Shown: piece after piece, positions 34,959-42,645 of the stretch | How the letters are laid out: each line of letters starts with the position of its first letter | Numbering within the stretch: position 1 is the first letter of the stretch | DNA from: a bacterium | GTDB lineage: Bacteria > Armatimonadota > Zipacnadia > Zipacnadales > UBA11051 | DNA: 64,000 nt | Assembly: GCA_030604405.1 (NCBI GenBank) | Contig: JAUVVY010000007.1 | Location: forward strand, 78,532 to 142,531 | Direction: 5' to 3' | Notes under the pieces: model-generated | Database searches by the model: none | What the model was told of the DNA's origin: nothing | The model's input: the letters and a program-made list of their open reading frames with translations, nothing else | Made by a program: the position numbers and the translations under genes

Positions 34959-35004
34959 CTAGGGGGTTAGGCCAACCCATGACGTGAGTACTTACAAATG
35001 CCGT

Positions 35005-35153
35005 TGTGGATAAGTCGCCCGGATTGTGAGAAACTCTTTCGACATGCTGTGCATAAGTCGAAAACCCACAAAGCCCTTCCAGGCAATGGCTCAGGCCGTT
35101 TTGCCGCACTGGTGGCAGCAGGTCTATCCACACGAGAATCGGAATTGTCCACA
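35005..35153. promoter_or_regulatory. Cluster of four DnaA-box-like 9-mers upstream of recD2
   Basis: TGTGGATAA at 35005 is the exact complement of the consensus TTATCCACA. TGTGCATAA (35048), CTATCCACA (35124) and TTGTCCACA (35145) each differ from a consensus box by one base. Two are on each strand, within 150 bases, followed by a short AT-richer stretch before the recD2 start. It could be a DnaA-binding regulatory site or titration site. An origin is possible but dnaA/dnaN are not nearby. Confidence 0.45.
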
Positions 35154-35215
35154 AGCTCGGGCGAGTGCTGTGAGGAAATTGTAGAAAACTCTGATGCGGA
35201 AACCGACACGAGACT

Positions 35216-37438
35216 ATGCGCCTATTCGATGAAGAAAATGCGCGAAATCAAGCGGTAAGGGGCGAGCGGCAAACACTCGAAGGTGCGGCCGCAAAGATCG
35301 TCTATCACAACCCCGCCAACGGCTACACCGTGATCGGGCTGCAAACAGACGCCGGACAGGTCACCGCAGTGGGCAATACCCTGGGGCTGGTAGTTGGCGA
35401 GAATCTGCGGCTGCACGGATGCTGGGTGGATGACCGCAAGTACGGGCGGCAGTTTCAGTTCGAGCAGTATGAGATGGTGCGGCCGGTCACCAAGCAGGCG
35501 ATTGTGTCGTATCTCGGCTCGGGCCTCGTCGAGGGCATCGGCAAGAAGATGGCGCAGCGGCTGGTGGACAGGTTCGGCGAAAAGACACTGGATATCCTCG
35601 ACAAACATCCCGAGCGGCTGACCGAGGTCGAGGGCATCGGGCGCAAGCGGGCGGCAGCACTTCGTGAGGCCTGGAAGGCCAGCGAACACGCGCACCGGGT
35701 GATGGTTTTCCTGCAGCAGCACGGCCTGGGACCGGCGCTGGCAGCACGCATCTACGAGCGTTTCGAGTCCCAGTCCATGACCATCATCGAGCAGGAGCCA
35801 TACCGGCTGGCCGACGAGATCTCCGGCATCGGCTTTCACACCGCCGACAAGATCGCCCGCATCACAGGTATCCAGCCCGAGGACCCGGCCCGCATCAGCG
35901 CCGGCCTGAAGCACGTGCTGAAGATGGCCTCCAATGAGGGGCACTTCTATCTGCCCAGAGAGGACCTGCTTGCCGCGGCCCAGCACCTGCTCCAGGTAGA
36001 TGAGGAGCTCGTCGAGGTCCAGCTCGAGCGGGCTATGAGAGAGGGCGAACTGGAGCTTGAGGATTACGACGGCACAGCGGCCTACTATCTGCCCATAATG
36101 CTGAAGGCGGAAAAAAGCCTTGCCGAGAGGTTGCTGCGCCTCAATGCGGAAGAGACGGAGCCGGCCCCGAAACGAGAGTACCTGGAGAAATGGCTGCGGC
36201 AACGAACCGCGATGGGTGCCACCGAACTTTCCGCCGAGCAGATCGGAGCGGTGCGCATGGCCCTGGGCGGCCCGGTCTCGATAATCACCGGCGGCCCGGG
36301 CACGGGCAAGACAATGGTGACACGCGCGCTGTGTGATGCCTGTGATGCTTTGCGCTTGCGGGTGGCCTTGTGTTCACCAACCGGCCGGGCGGCCAAGCGG
36401 CTGTCGCAACTCGCCGGCAAACCGGCCAGTACGATCCACCGGCTGCTGGCCTACGATCCACGCACCCATGCCTTCTCGTACAACGCCGATGAGCCGCTGC
36501 AGATAGACCTGCTGATCGTTGACGAGTCCAGCATGGTGGATGTGCTGCTGGGCAATGAGCTGACAGATGCCGTTAAGCCCGGCACCAAGATCGTCTTCAT
36601 CGGCGACGCCGACCAGTTGCCAAGCGTAGGGCCGGGATCGTTCTTCAAAGACATCGTTGCCTCCGACATTTTCCCGGTCGCCTGGCTGCAAAAAGTCTTC
36701 CGCCAGCGCGAGGGCGGCGATATCGTCTATAACGCCCACCGCATCCGAGAGGGCGAATTCCCCGAGTTCACCCCCGGGCGCGACTGGGAAGGCGAGGACA
36801 CCGTACTGATGGAGCGGGAAAGACCCGACCAGGTCGCGGAGGCGGTGCTGCGAGTGGTGACCTCAGCTTTGCCCCGGCTCGATTTCACCCAGGATGATAT
36901 TCAAGTAATCACACCGATGCACCGCGGCCCGGCCGGAGTGACGGAACTCAACCGCGCACTGCAGGAGAAGCTGAATCCCGCCGCTCCCGGCCGACTGGAA
37001 CTACTGCGCGGCGAGCAGACCTTCCGCCACGGCGACAGGCTGCTGCAGAATGTCAACAACTATGACAAAGAGGTCTATAACGGGGACATCGGGCGGCTGG
37101 TAGAAATTGACCCGGAGGCCCGCTGCTTCGTCGTGGAGTTCGACCAGGGCCGCGTGGTATATGACTTCAACGAGGCCGACCAACTGCAGCTTGCCTACGC
37201 GCTGACGGTGCACAAGTCGCAGGGCAGCGAGTACCCGGCGGTGGTGATGGTCTTCCACTCCACACATTACATCATGCTGCGGCGCAACCTGCTCTACACG
37301 GCGCTGACGCGAGCCGAGAAGATGGCGGTGGTAGTCGGTGACAAGAAGGGCCTGTGGACGGCGGTGCAGCGCGCTGATGAAATGCGGCGCTACACGCGGC
37401 TGCAAGAGCGCCTGCGAGGGGAGCTGACGGGCGGGTGA
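35216..37438 (+). CDS. recD2: RecD2-family 5'-3' DNA helicase
   Basis: A 740-residue superfamily 1B helicase. The N-terminus has an OB-like region (TLEGAAAKIVYHNPANGYTV), helix-hairpin-helix repeats (GIGKKMAQRLVDRFG, VEGIGRKRAAALREAW), then the motor with Walker A GGPGTGKT (~359-366), motif II DESSMVD, motif III GDADQLPSVGPG, and motifs V-VI ALTVHKSQGSEYP and YTALTRA. RecD2 acts without RecBC in DNA repair and replication-fork maintenance. Length and order are normal. A cluster of DnaA-box-like sites lies just upstream. The start ATG at 35216 fits the family N-terminus. Confidence 0.96.
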   Translation: MRLFDEENARNQAVRGERQTLEGAAAKIVYHNPANGYTVIGLQTDAGQVTAVGNTLGLVVGENLRLHGCWVDDRKYGRQFQFEQYEMVRPVTKQAIVSYLGSGLVEGIGKKMAQRLVDRFGEKTLDILDKHPERLTEVEGIGRKRAAALREAWKASEHAHRVMVFLQQHGLGPALAARIYERFESQSMTIIEQEPYRLADEISGIGFHTADKIARITGIQPEDPARISAGLKHVLKMASNEGHFYLPREDLLAAAQHLLQVDEELVEVQLERAMREGELELEDYDGTAAYYLPIMLKAEKSLAERLLRLNAEETEPAPKREYLEKWLRQRTAMGATELSAEQIGAVRMALGGPVSIITGGPGTGKTMVTRALCDACDALRLRVALCSPTGRAAKRLSQLAGKPASTIHRLLAYDPRTHAFSYNADEPLQIDLLIVDESSMVDVLLGNELTDAVKPGTKIVFIGDADQLPSVGPGSFFKDIVASDIFPVAWLQKVFRQREGGDIVYNAHRIREGEFPEFTPGRDWEGEDTVLMERERPDQVAEAVLRVVTSALPRLDFTQDDIQVITPMHRGPAGVTELNRALQEKLNPAAPGRLELLRGEQTFRHGDRLLQNVNNYDKEVYNGDIGRLVEIDPEARCFVVEFDQGRVVYDFNEADQLQLAYALTVHKSQGSEYPAVVMVFHSTHYIMLRRNLLYTALTRAEKMAVVVGDKKGLWTAVQRADEMRRYTRLQERLRGELTGG

Positions 37439-37446
37439 CAGCGGCA

Positions 37447-37475
37447 TTGACTGAGGGCACTGCCGAGAGTACAAT
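37447..37475 (+). promoter_or_regulatory. Sigma70-type promoter for the HsdR-N-like gene
   Basis: TTGACT (37447-37452), 17-base spacer, TACAAT (37470-37475), one mismatch in each hexamer. The predicted start is about 30 bases before the ATG at 37514, which has a GGGAGG ribosome binding site. It begins 9 bases past the recD2 stop. Confidence 0.7.
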
Positions 37476-37513
37476 GAAGATGTTATTGTTTCTTTGGGAC
37501 GGGAGGGCGCGCA

Positions 37514-38566
37514 ATGAAGAAACTGAAAGAAGCAGTAGAAGCCGCGAAGGAATTGCTGGCCGAGGGCAAAGTGGGGAGTGAGCGTGCGCTGGAGCACACG
37601 GTGGTATTGCCAATTCTCAATGCTCTCGGGTGGGATTCGCGCAACATCGAGGAGATGTCACCGGAGTACTCGGCCGGTTCAGGTCGTGTAGATTGGGCGC
37701 TATGTGATAAGGCAGAACCTTGCCTGTTCCTGGAAGAGAAGGCCCCTGACCAAACCCTCTCATCGCACGAGGAGCAATTACTTCAGTACTCGTTTGCGGA
37801 GGGCATCCCGCTTGCCGTCCTGACAAACGGGAGAGAATGGTGGTTCTACCTGTCTCTTGAAGAAGGTCAGTGGGGCGAAAGAAAGTTCGCTATGGTTGAC
37901 GTCGAAACCCAGGATACTGAGGACGTCTGTACTCTATTCTCAGAGTTTCTGAAGAAGGAAGCAGTGTGCACTGGAAGTGCAAAAACGACGGCCAAGAAGC
38001 GATACGACGCGGCAAAAGAAGAAAAGCGCATCAGCACGGAACTGCCTGGGATAATCCACAACCTGCTGGCCTCGCCTTCAGAATTCATTGTGGAGGTCTT
38101 TCAAACCGAGGCGCAGGCAGAACTCGGGGTATTGCCGCCCGCCGCTCTTGTGCGCCAAGCACTCCAAGCAATAGCCGCAGTCGCCCCTGCCGGGAAAGTG
38201 GTAACTCCTGAGCCGCTGCGAGTTCCGGACGCCACGACAGAGATCCCGCCCTCTCATTCAAAACCGACGTGTTTAGTGATCGGGGACCAAGAGATTCAGA
38301 TATCTCACTGGTACGAGATGCTTGTCGAGTTGGCGAAGTGGCTTATCCGGCATGGGCATAAGCTTCCGGTTGGGACAAAAATATTGCACAAGCCTTTAAT
38401 TGGCCGATCGGCGGATGCCTTTCGTTCCCCGAAGCAACTCGAGAACGGCCTCTTCATAGAGACATGGGGGCCCGTGGCGACTAAGTACAGGCGGGCCCGG
38501 TGGCTGCTGGAGCAAGCCGGGTTGTCCCCTGATCTCCTTGTTGTAACATGGGAAGAGAGCAAATAG
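37514..38566 (+). CDS. Stand-alone HsdR-N-type PD-(D/E)XK nuclease-like protein
   Basis: A 350-residue protein whose first ~150 residues match the N-terminal nuclease domain of type I restriction R subunits: E28 region (SERALEHTVVLPILNALGWD), D60 in GRVDWALC and E74-E75-K76 in LFLEEKAP, then QLLQYSFAEGIPLAVLTNGR. This is the PD-(D/E)XK arrangement D...ExK. No helicase, specificity or methylase subunit is adjacent. The remaining ~200 residues are not recognised; they end in a compact segment (LVIGDQEIQISHWYEMLVEL onward). It has its own promoter and a terminator-like hairpin, so it is an independent unit. Could be a nuclease of a minimal defence system or a degenerate non-catalytic relative. 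Confidence 0.7.
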   Translation: MKKLKEAVEAAKELLAEGKVGSERALEHTVVLPILNALGWDSRNIEEMSPEYSAGSGRVDWALCDKAEPCLFLEEKAPDQTLSSHEEQLLQYSFAEGIPLAVLTNGREWWFYLSLEEGQWGERKFAMVDVETQDTEDVCTLFSEFLKKEAVCTGSAKTTAKKRYDAAKEEKRISTELPGIIHNLLASPSEFIVEVFQTEAQAELGVLPPAALVRQALQAIAAVAPAGKVVTPEPLRVPDATTEIPPSHSKPTCLVIGDQEIQISHWYEMLVELAKWLIRHGHKLPVGTKILHKPLIGRSADAFRSPKQLENGLFIETWGPVATKYRRARWLLEQAGLSPDLLVVTWEESK

Positions 38567-38623
38567 AGCGTTTCTAAGGTAAGATGTGCGCATGTTGCGC
38601 TCGTCGCCTTAGACGGCAAAGGA

Positions 38624-38651
38624 AAGCCGCCGGGCGGATGCCTGGCGGTTT
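38624..38651 (+). terminator. Terminator-like hairpin after the nuclease gene
   Basis: AAAGCCGCC and GGCGGTTT pair around a 12-base loop and are followed by CGCATTTGC. A near-identical sequence serves the opposite-strand TPR gene at 39236-39269. Confidence 0.55.
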
Positions 38652-38933
38652 CGCATTTGCTATTCGCGTAGGCCAGGCTTTCGAGCCTGGCCGGGTGCGG
38701 AAGCGCAACGGCGGCGGGCTAGAAAGCCCGCCCTACGCGGTCGTGAATGATGCCGGCTAGAAAACTAGTTATGCAGATTCTTGGTTCGTGACCGGCGCAC
38801 GGCTGATCGCAGGCGATGGCGGAATGACAAGCCGTGGGCCGGATGGCCGTGAGTTTGCAGGCAAACTCCCGTCCATGCGGCCCCTCCGACAGACAACATC
38901 CAGAGCCTTGAGAGTTTTTTTCGTGCGGAGGGG
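38652..38933. repeat. Repeat-filled spacer with a ~120-bp dispersed repeat
   Basis: 38667-38692 carries GTAGGCCAGGCTTTCGAGCC followed by TGGCC (palindrome). 38769-38888 is a repeat beginning TTATGCAGATTCTTGGTTCG and ending in CCGTCCATGCGGCCCCTCC, with an internal hairpin GAGTTTGCAGGCAAACTC; it recurs at 42845-42963 with ~85% identity by eye. No gene seen. Confidence 0.75.
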
Positions 38934-39156
38934 CCGCGTCGAGCAGCGCCCTGTCGTATCGGGCGCTGGGAGCCCGGCCCACGCAGGACGCTGTCCTGGC
39001 CAGATCTGCACACCCAAACACCCAACGACAACGGCTGGGCCAGGCTTGGCTGTTTCGCTTCGCGAAACAGCCTGCGACAGGCCCCTCCATTACGACTAAC
39101 GACCCCATGCCGTCACCATATAGCTTGAGTTGCCCAAGATTTGCATAACTACAGTA
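38934..39156. repeat. ~185-bp dispersed composite repeat, copy 3
   Basis: Same order as copy 2: GCGGAGGGGCCGCGTCGAGC, GCGCCCTGTCGTATCGGGCG, GCACACCCAAACACCCAACG, CTGCGACAGGCCCCTCC, CGACTAACG, then TATAGCTTGAGTTGCCCAAG and GCATAACTACAGTA. The internal hairpin differs from copy 2 in sequence (TGTTTCGCTTCGCGAAACA versus GAGCTTTGCAAAGCAAAGCTC) but both can pair. Confidence 0.8.
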
Positions 39157-39235
39157 CAAAGCCCGCCCTACGCGTTGGTCAATAATTGGGCACAGGTGCC
39201 AACCGGACTGCGATTGCCGAGACACAAAAACGCAT

Positions 39236-39269
39236 AGGAAAAGCCGCCGGGCAGGTGCCTGGCGGCTTC
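39236..39269 (-). terminator. Intrinsic terminator of the TPR gene
   Basis: Minus strand: GAAGCCGCCAGGC, short loop, GCCCGGCGGCTTTT, followed by CCTATGCGTTTTTG. Placed 24 bases past the TPR gene's stop codon at 39293. Stem, GC-richness and trailing T-run fit a Rho-independent terminator. Confidence 0.75.
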
Positions 39270-39292
39270 GTATCTCACACTCGTTGTGTTTG

Positions 39293-40342
39293 CTAGCGCG
39301 ACATCCTGTCTCGGCCCGGTATGGTTACCTTCAGGTCCTTGCCCATCTTCTGCATGTACAAATACTGAGCGGTGTCCTCGGTCTCGATGCCCAGCTCGTG
39401 GGCCAGCTCGACCGCCTTGTTCTGGGCCAGGAAATCCAGAGCCGAGATGTCTCCGGCCAGCTTCCACGTGTCATAAGCCAGCCGTAACTTGCCGGCCCGC
39501 TCGGCAATGTGGCCCTTGACGTGCAGACCCAGACTGCTGCTGGGCTTGGCCAGCAGGTACTCGTTGATGGCCTCCAACGCCTCGTCATACCTGCCCTGCT
39601 CGGCCAGATACCACGGCCACAGATAGCGCTCGCGGATGGTCAGCGTCGCGCCCTTGGCGGTGTGATCCTGAGGATCGCGCTTGAGACAATAGTCATAGGC
39701 GTCGAGGGCTCTGGGCACATCGGGCATGCGCTCATAGGCGTGGCCGACCAGGCGGTCCACATACTCGGGATGCGGATAGCGCATCGCCGCTTTGAACCAC
39801 TTGTTGGCCTCCTCGAAGTCCTCAACCTTGTCGAAATAAGTCCAGCCGAGCTCCATATACAGGTCGTAGCGGTCCGGGTTCCAGGATACACCTTCCCTGA
39901 GACAGTCAACACCCATCTGCAGATACTTGGCGCGCAGTTCGGGATCGTCGGTTTCCACGTACAGGTTGTAGGCCAGGTGCCAGGCAGTTACGCGCCAGGG
40001 CTCCAGCCAGTGCGGATCAAGCAGTGTCACCAGGCGCATCAGCCACAGCGACTTGGCCTGCAGCGCCTCGCCCTTGTGCCAGTACTCATGCGTCTTCATC
40101 CACAGCATCGTCGCGGCAACTTCGCGGAAGCCGCCGAGCGCCGCGCCGACGATGACACCAGTGACGCCGGTGACGGCAAGTTCGGTATCACCGGCCGCAC
40201 CACGCGCAGCGATCTGGAACCACGGAGTCGGCTGCTGCAGACCGAGTATGAGGCGGTTGTACTCGACACTGCGGTCCAGCGGCTGAATGGCGACTATCAG
40301 AGCTATAACTGCGAGCCAGCCGATAATCTTGTATGGCTTCAT
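39293..40342 (-). CDS. Membrane-anchored TPR protein accompanying an ABC exporter
   Basis: About 349 residues: one N-terminal membrane anchor (IIGWLAVIALIVAIQPLDRS) then an extracytoplasmic helical region with tetratricopeptide-like pairs (NPDRYDLYMELGWTYFDKVE, YVDRLVGHAYERMPDVPRAL, YLAEQGRYDEALEAINEYLL). TPR arrays mediate protein contacts. The ATG at 40342 is preferred because AAAGGAGAG lies 9 bases upstream and the hydrophobic anchor follows at once; the frame is open to 40393. It starts 16 bases after the permease stop, so it is the third gene of the ABC operon and may be an accessory subunit. Ends in a good terminator. Confidence 0.78.
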   Translation of the reverse strand: MKPYKIIGWLAVIALIVAIQPLDRSVEYNRLILGLQQPTPWFQIAARGAAGDTELAVTGVTGVIVGAALGGFREVAATMLWMKTHEYWHKGEALQAKSLWLMRLVTLLDPHWLEPWRVTAWHLAYNLYVETDDPELRAKYLQMGVDCLREGVSWNPDRYDLYMELGWTYFDKVEDFEEANKWFKAAMRYPHPEYVDRLVGHAYERMPDVPRALDAYDYCLKRDPQDHTAKGATLTIRERYLWPWYLAEQGRYDEALEAINEYLLAKPSSSLGLHVKGHIAERAGKLRLAYDTWKLAGDISALDFLAQNKAVELAHELGIETEDTAQYLYMQKMGKDLKVTIPGRDRMSR

Positions 40343-40358
40343 GCCGGACAGCTCTCCT

Positions 40359-41174
40359 TTAGACCTCGCGCTCGTTGAATACCAGATACCCAATCAGCAG
40401 GACTACGACCAAGTACGCAGCGCCCTGGCCCATAGTCTGCAGCATCGTGCCCCAGGGGGTGTAAGTGCCCTGCAAGATGGCCTCGCGGATGTCGAATATC
40501 TCGAAGTGCGGCAGCACCCGGTACAGAGCGCCAAGGAGGACTTGAGCAATCTGCGATGCGCCGCGGCCGGGGTCGGAAAGCTGCTGGAAGAAATCGCTCA
40601 TCTGGCCCACGAAGTAGATGACGAAGGTGAAGATGACCGACAGGACCCACGAGAATAGCGTCGAAGCGACCACTGCAATGCCCAGTACCAGCCAGATCTC
40701 GAAAAGCGCCAGGACAATAGCCTTGGCGATATTGGAATACATCGCCGCGAAGATAAAGGCGTCTTCGGGCTTAGCAGCGGCGAACTCCGGGGCCTTGATC
40801 GCAAAGACGATGTAGAAGGCGATGCCCATGAGCGCCAGGTTCACCGCGATGGTGGCAGCCCCGCCGAGGAACTTGCCAAAGACGAACTGTGCGCGGCTGA
40901 CCGGTTTGGCCAAGATGGTGTGGATAGTGCGGCGCTCGATCTCGTCAGGTATCAGCCGTGTGCCCATGAAGACAGCAATCAGCATCCCGAAGAAGCGGAT
41001 GGCCCCCAGGCCGATATCTATGATCATCTGGAGTTCGGCCCCGGGCTGCAGATAAGCGAAGACCCACGAGGAGCCGATAATGAGAATGGCGAAGAGCAGA
41101 ATTCCATTGAGGAATCGTCGGCGCCAAGCCTCGTGAAAGGTGGCTCTTGCTACTCGGAGAATGGGACGCATCAT
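40359..41174 (-). CDS. ABC-2 type transporter permease
   Basis: A 271-residue permease with six predicted membrane helices, starting MRPILRVARATFHEAWRRRF (the amphipathic coupling helix typical of ABC-2 exporters). Helices are visible at ~22-42, 58-75, 105-125, 150-185 and 245-265. ABC-2 exporters move lipids, polysaccharides or drugs outwards; the substrate is unknown. Its start overlaps the ATPase stop by four bases. Confidence 0.88.
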   Translation of the reverse strand: MMRPILRVARATFHEAWRRRFLNGILLFAILIIGSSWVFAYLQPGAELQMIIDIGLGAIRFFGMLIAVFMGTRLIPDEIERRTIHTILAKPVSRAQFVFGKFLGGAATIAVNLALMGIAFYIVFAIKAPEFAAAKPEDAFIFAAMYSNIAKAIVLALFEIWLVLGIAVVASTLFSWVLSVIFTFVIYFVGQMSDFFQQLSDPGRGASQIAQVLLGALYRVLPHFEIFDIREAILQGTYTPWGTMLQTMGQGAAYLVVVLLIGYLVFNEREV

Positions 41175-42088
41175 TCCTCGCCTCCCACGGCTTCGATGAA
41201 GACTTCTTCAAGCGTACGGTGGTGAGCGCCGAGCTGTTCGATCACCGCGCCGGCGGCCGAGGCCTCCTGGGCCGCGGCCAAAGCGCCACTCTGATCGGCA
41301 TAGTAGGCTGCAAAGTGGTTGCCTACGGCCTCGGTGTGCTGTGCTGATGTCTGCAACTGCTGCGTCAACTCATCGGAGCAATTGGATATCAGCAGTCGGT
41401 ACTGGTCTTCGACCCGCAGCAGGTCCTCGACGGCGCCGCTCTGACACATCTCGCCCTGGTTGAGAATGCTAACCCGGTCGCACAGCGGCTCCATATCCTT
41501 GAGCAAGTGGCTGCAGAGGAATATGGTTTTGCCGCGGTCGCGCAGCTCCATTATCAGCTCGTGCATCTCCATGGCCCCGATCGGATCGAGGCCGGAGGTC
41601 AGCTCGTCGAGGAAGAGCAGGTCGGGATCGTTGATCATAGCCTGTGCCGCTCCAATGCGCTGGCGCATGCCGCGGGAGTACTCGCGCACGTGGATGAAGC
41701 GCCGGTCCCACATGCCGACTAAGTGCAGCAGCTCCTCGATGCGCGCAGCCAGTCGGCTCCCGCCCATGCCGAAAAGCGTGCCGTAGAAGCTGAGCAGCTC
41801 GATGCCGTTGAGGTGTTCGTAAAAGTACGGCCCCTCAGGGAGGAAGCCGATACGCTCTTTGGTGGCGTTGCTGCCCAGCGGCAGACCGAAGATCTGTCCG
41901 CTGCCACGGGTGGGGAAAATGAGGCCGAGCAGAAGCTTGAGTGTGGTGGTCTTGCCGGAGCCGTTGGGTCCCAATAAGCCAAAAATCTGCCCCTCTTCAA
42001 CTTCGAGTGACAGATCAATCAGCCCCACCGGTCGTCCGGTCGCATCCTGCGAGTAGATCTTAGAAAGGTTCTCGGTCTTGATAGCCAA
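41171..42088 (-). CDS. ABC transporter ATPase (CcmA/ABC-2 exporter type)
   Basis: About 305 residues. Walker A GLLGPNGSGKTTTLKLLLGL, Q-loop GFLPEGPYFYEHLNG, signature YSRGMRQRIGAAQAM (SRGM as in many ABC-2 exporters), Walker B LLFLDELTSGLDPIGAMEMH and H-loop CSHLLKDME. Walker B ends in DE-L-TSG instead of the usual DEP-T-G. The frame is open to a GTG at 42142, but the domain begins near LAIKTENLSKIY. A GGAGG lies 15 bases before the TTG at 42088 and 9 bases before an AUA codon, so the real start is uncertain by a few codons. Confidence 0.9.
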   Translation of the reverse strand: MAIKTENLSKIYSQDATGRPVGLIDLSLEVEEGQIFGLLGPNGSGKTTTLKLLLGLIFPTRGSGQIFGLPLGSNATKERIGFLPEGPYFYEHLNGIELLSFYGTLFGMGGSRLAARIEELLHLVGMWDRRFIHVREYSRGMRQRIGAAQAMINDPDLLFLDELTSGLDPIGAMEMHELIMELRDRGKTIFLCSHLLKDMEPLCDRVSILNQGEMCQSGAVEDLLRVEDQYRLLISNCSDELTQQLQTSAQHTEAVGNHFAAYYADQSGALAAAQEASAAGAVIEQLGAHHRTLEEVFIEAVGGEE

Positions 42089-42142
42089 GCTTATGGCGAA
42101 ACACCTCCGGGCGACGCGGGCGAGCTTCCCCGGCCGCTTCAC

Positions 42143-42400
42143 GATTGCCAGTCAACTGCTAGGCTTGCTGCCATTAACCCAAACGCGAAAGTGCGAGGCA
42201 GTAGTTCCCGGCCACGCATTATAGCAGAAAAACCTTTGAGAGGCTACCGTGGTAGTGCAGATGGGTGCGTGTGCGAATTGTCGGCAGGCTGGGAAGTGCG
42301 ACCCACGGCGACGCCAACAACAGACCGCGGGCGCACGGCATCAGAGCTACCGGGTTGAGGTTGCCTTTGTCTCTTTGCGAAGAAAAAAGCAAAATAGTGC
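42143..42400. other. Spacer upstream of the small RNA promoter
   Basis: About 260 bases with no gene. An AT-rich run (GAAGAAAAAAGCAAAATAGT) precedes the -35 box at 42401 and could act as an upstream promoter element. Nothing else recognised. Confidence 0.4.
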
Positions 42401-42429
42401 TTGACATGGCCGGGGGCGTTGTCTATACT
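42401..42429 (+). promoter_or_regulatory. Near-consensus sigma70 promoter of a small RNA
   Basis: TTGACA (42401-42406), 17-base spacer, TATACT (42424-42429), preceded by an A-rich stretch. No protein gene follows for nearly 800 bases on this strand, but a hairpin terminator lies ~200 bases downstream. Confidence 0.8.
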
Positions 42430-42435
42430 GCGTGC

Positions 42436-42645
42436 AGGGTTGTATAGGAATAGTTGCTGCAGCCTAAACAGAGCTTTACTCGCAGCATCCTACCCTAGTC
42501 TGCATCTTAGCCCGAAAAAGTCGCCCCCTTGCATTGCGCCCAGGCTAAGAGCAGACATCCGTACCGCCCGACATCGCAACCAACTACGCAGGCAGGGCGG
42601 ATGAAGTGCAACCCGCCGGGCTTCTCCCACAGCCCGGCGGGTGCT
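42436..42645 (+). ncRNA. Candidate ~205-nt small RNA, possibly 6S-like
   Basis: Bounded by the promoter at 42401-42429 and the terminator hairpin at 42612-42641. The interior folds as a long irregular hairpin: TAGTTG (42451-42456) with CAACTA (42581-42586), GTCTGC (42498-42503) with GCAGAC (42551-42556), TTAGCC (42507-42512) with GGCTAA (42543-42548), and large internal bulges between. There is no open frame with a ribosome binding site. Length, own promoter, a single long hairpin with a central bubble and a terminator suit 6S RNA, but I see no diagnostic sequence; SRP RNA, tmRNA and RNase P RNA motifs are absent. Confidence 0.55.
42612..42641 (+). terminator. Terminator of the candidate small RNA
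   Basis: CCCGCCGGGCT and AGCCCGGCGGG form an 11-bp perfect stem with an 8-base loop, followed by TGCTATTTCC. Stem is strong, T-run weak. Confidence 0.65.

Noticed and set aside
35005..35215. Chromosomal replication origin
   Set aside because: Box cluster is small, there is no strong AT-rich unwinding element, and dnaA/dnaN are not nearby; kept only as a DnaA-box cluster.
35222..36202. 326-residue minus-strand frame inside recD2
   Set aside because: Lies wholly opposite the helix-hairpin-helix region of a conserved helicase and has no recognisable features.
38719..39225. 168-residue minus-strand frame
   Set aside because: Spans two dispersed repeats; similar pseudo-frames arise from the other copies of the same repeats.
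42436..42645. SRP RNA, tmRNA or RNase P RNA at the small RNA locus
   Set aside because: The GGAAG/AGCAGCC core of SRP RNA, a tag-peptide frame, and RNase P helix P4 motifs are all absent.
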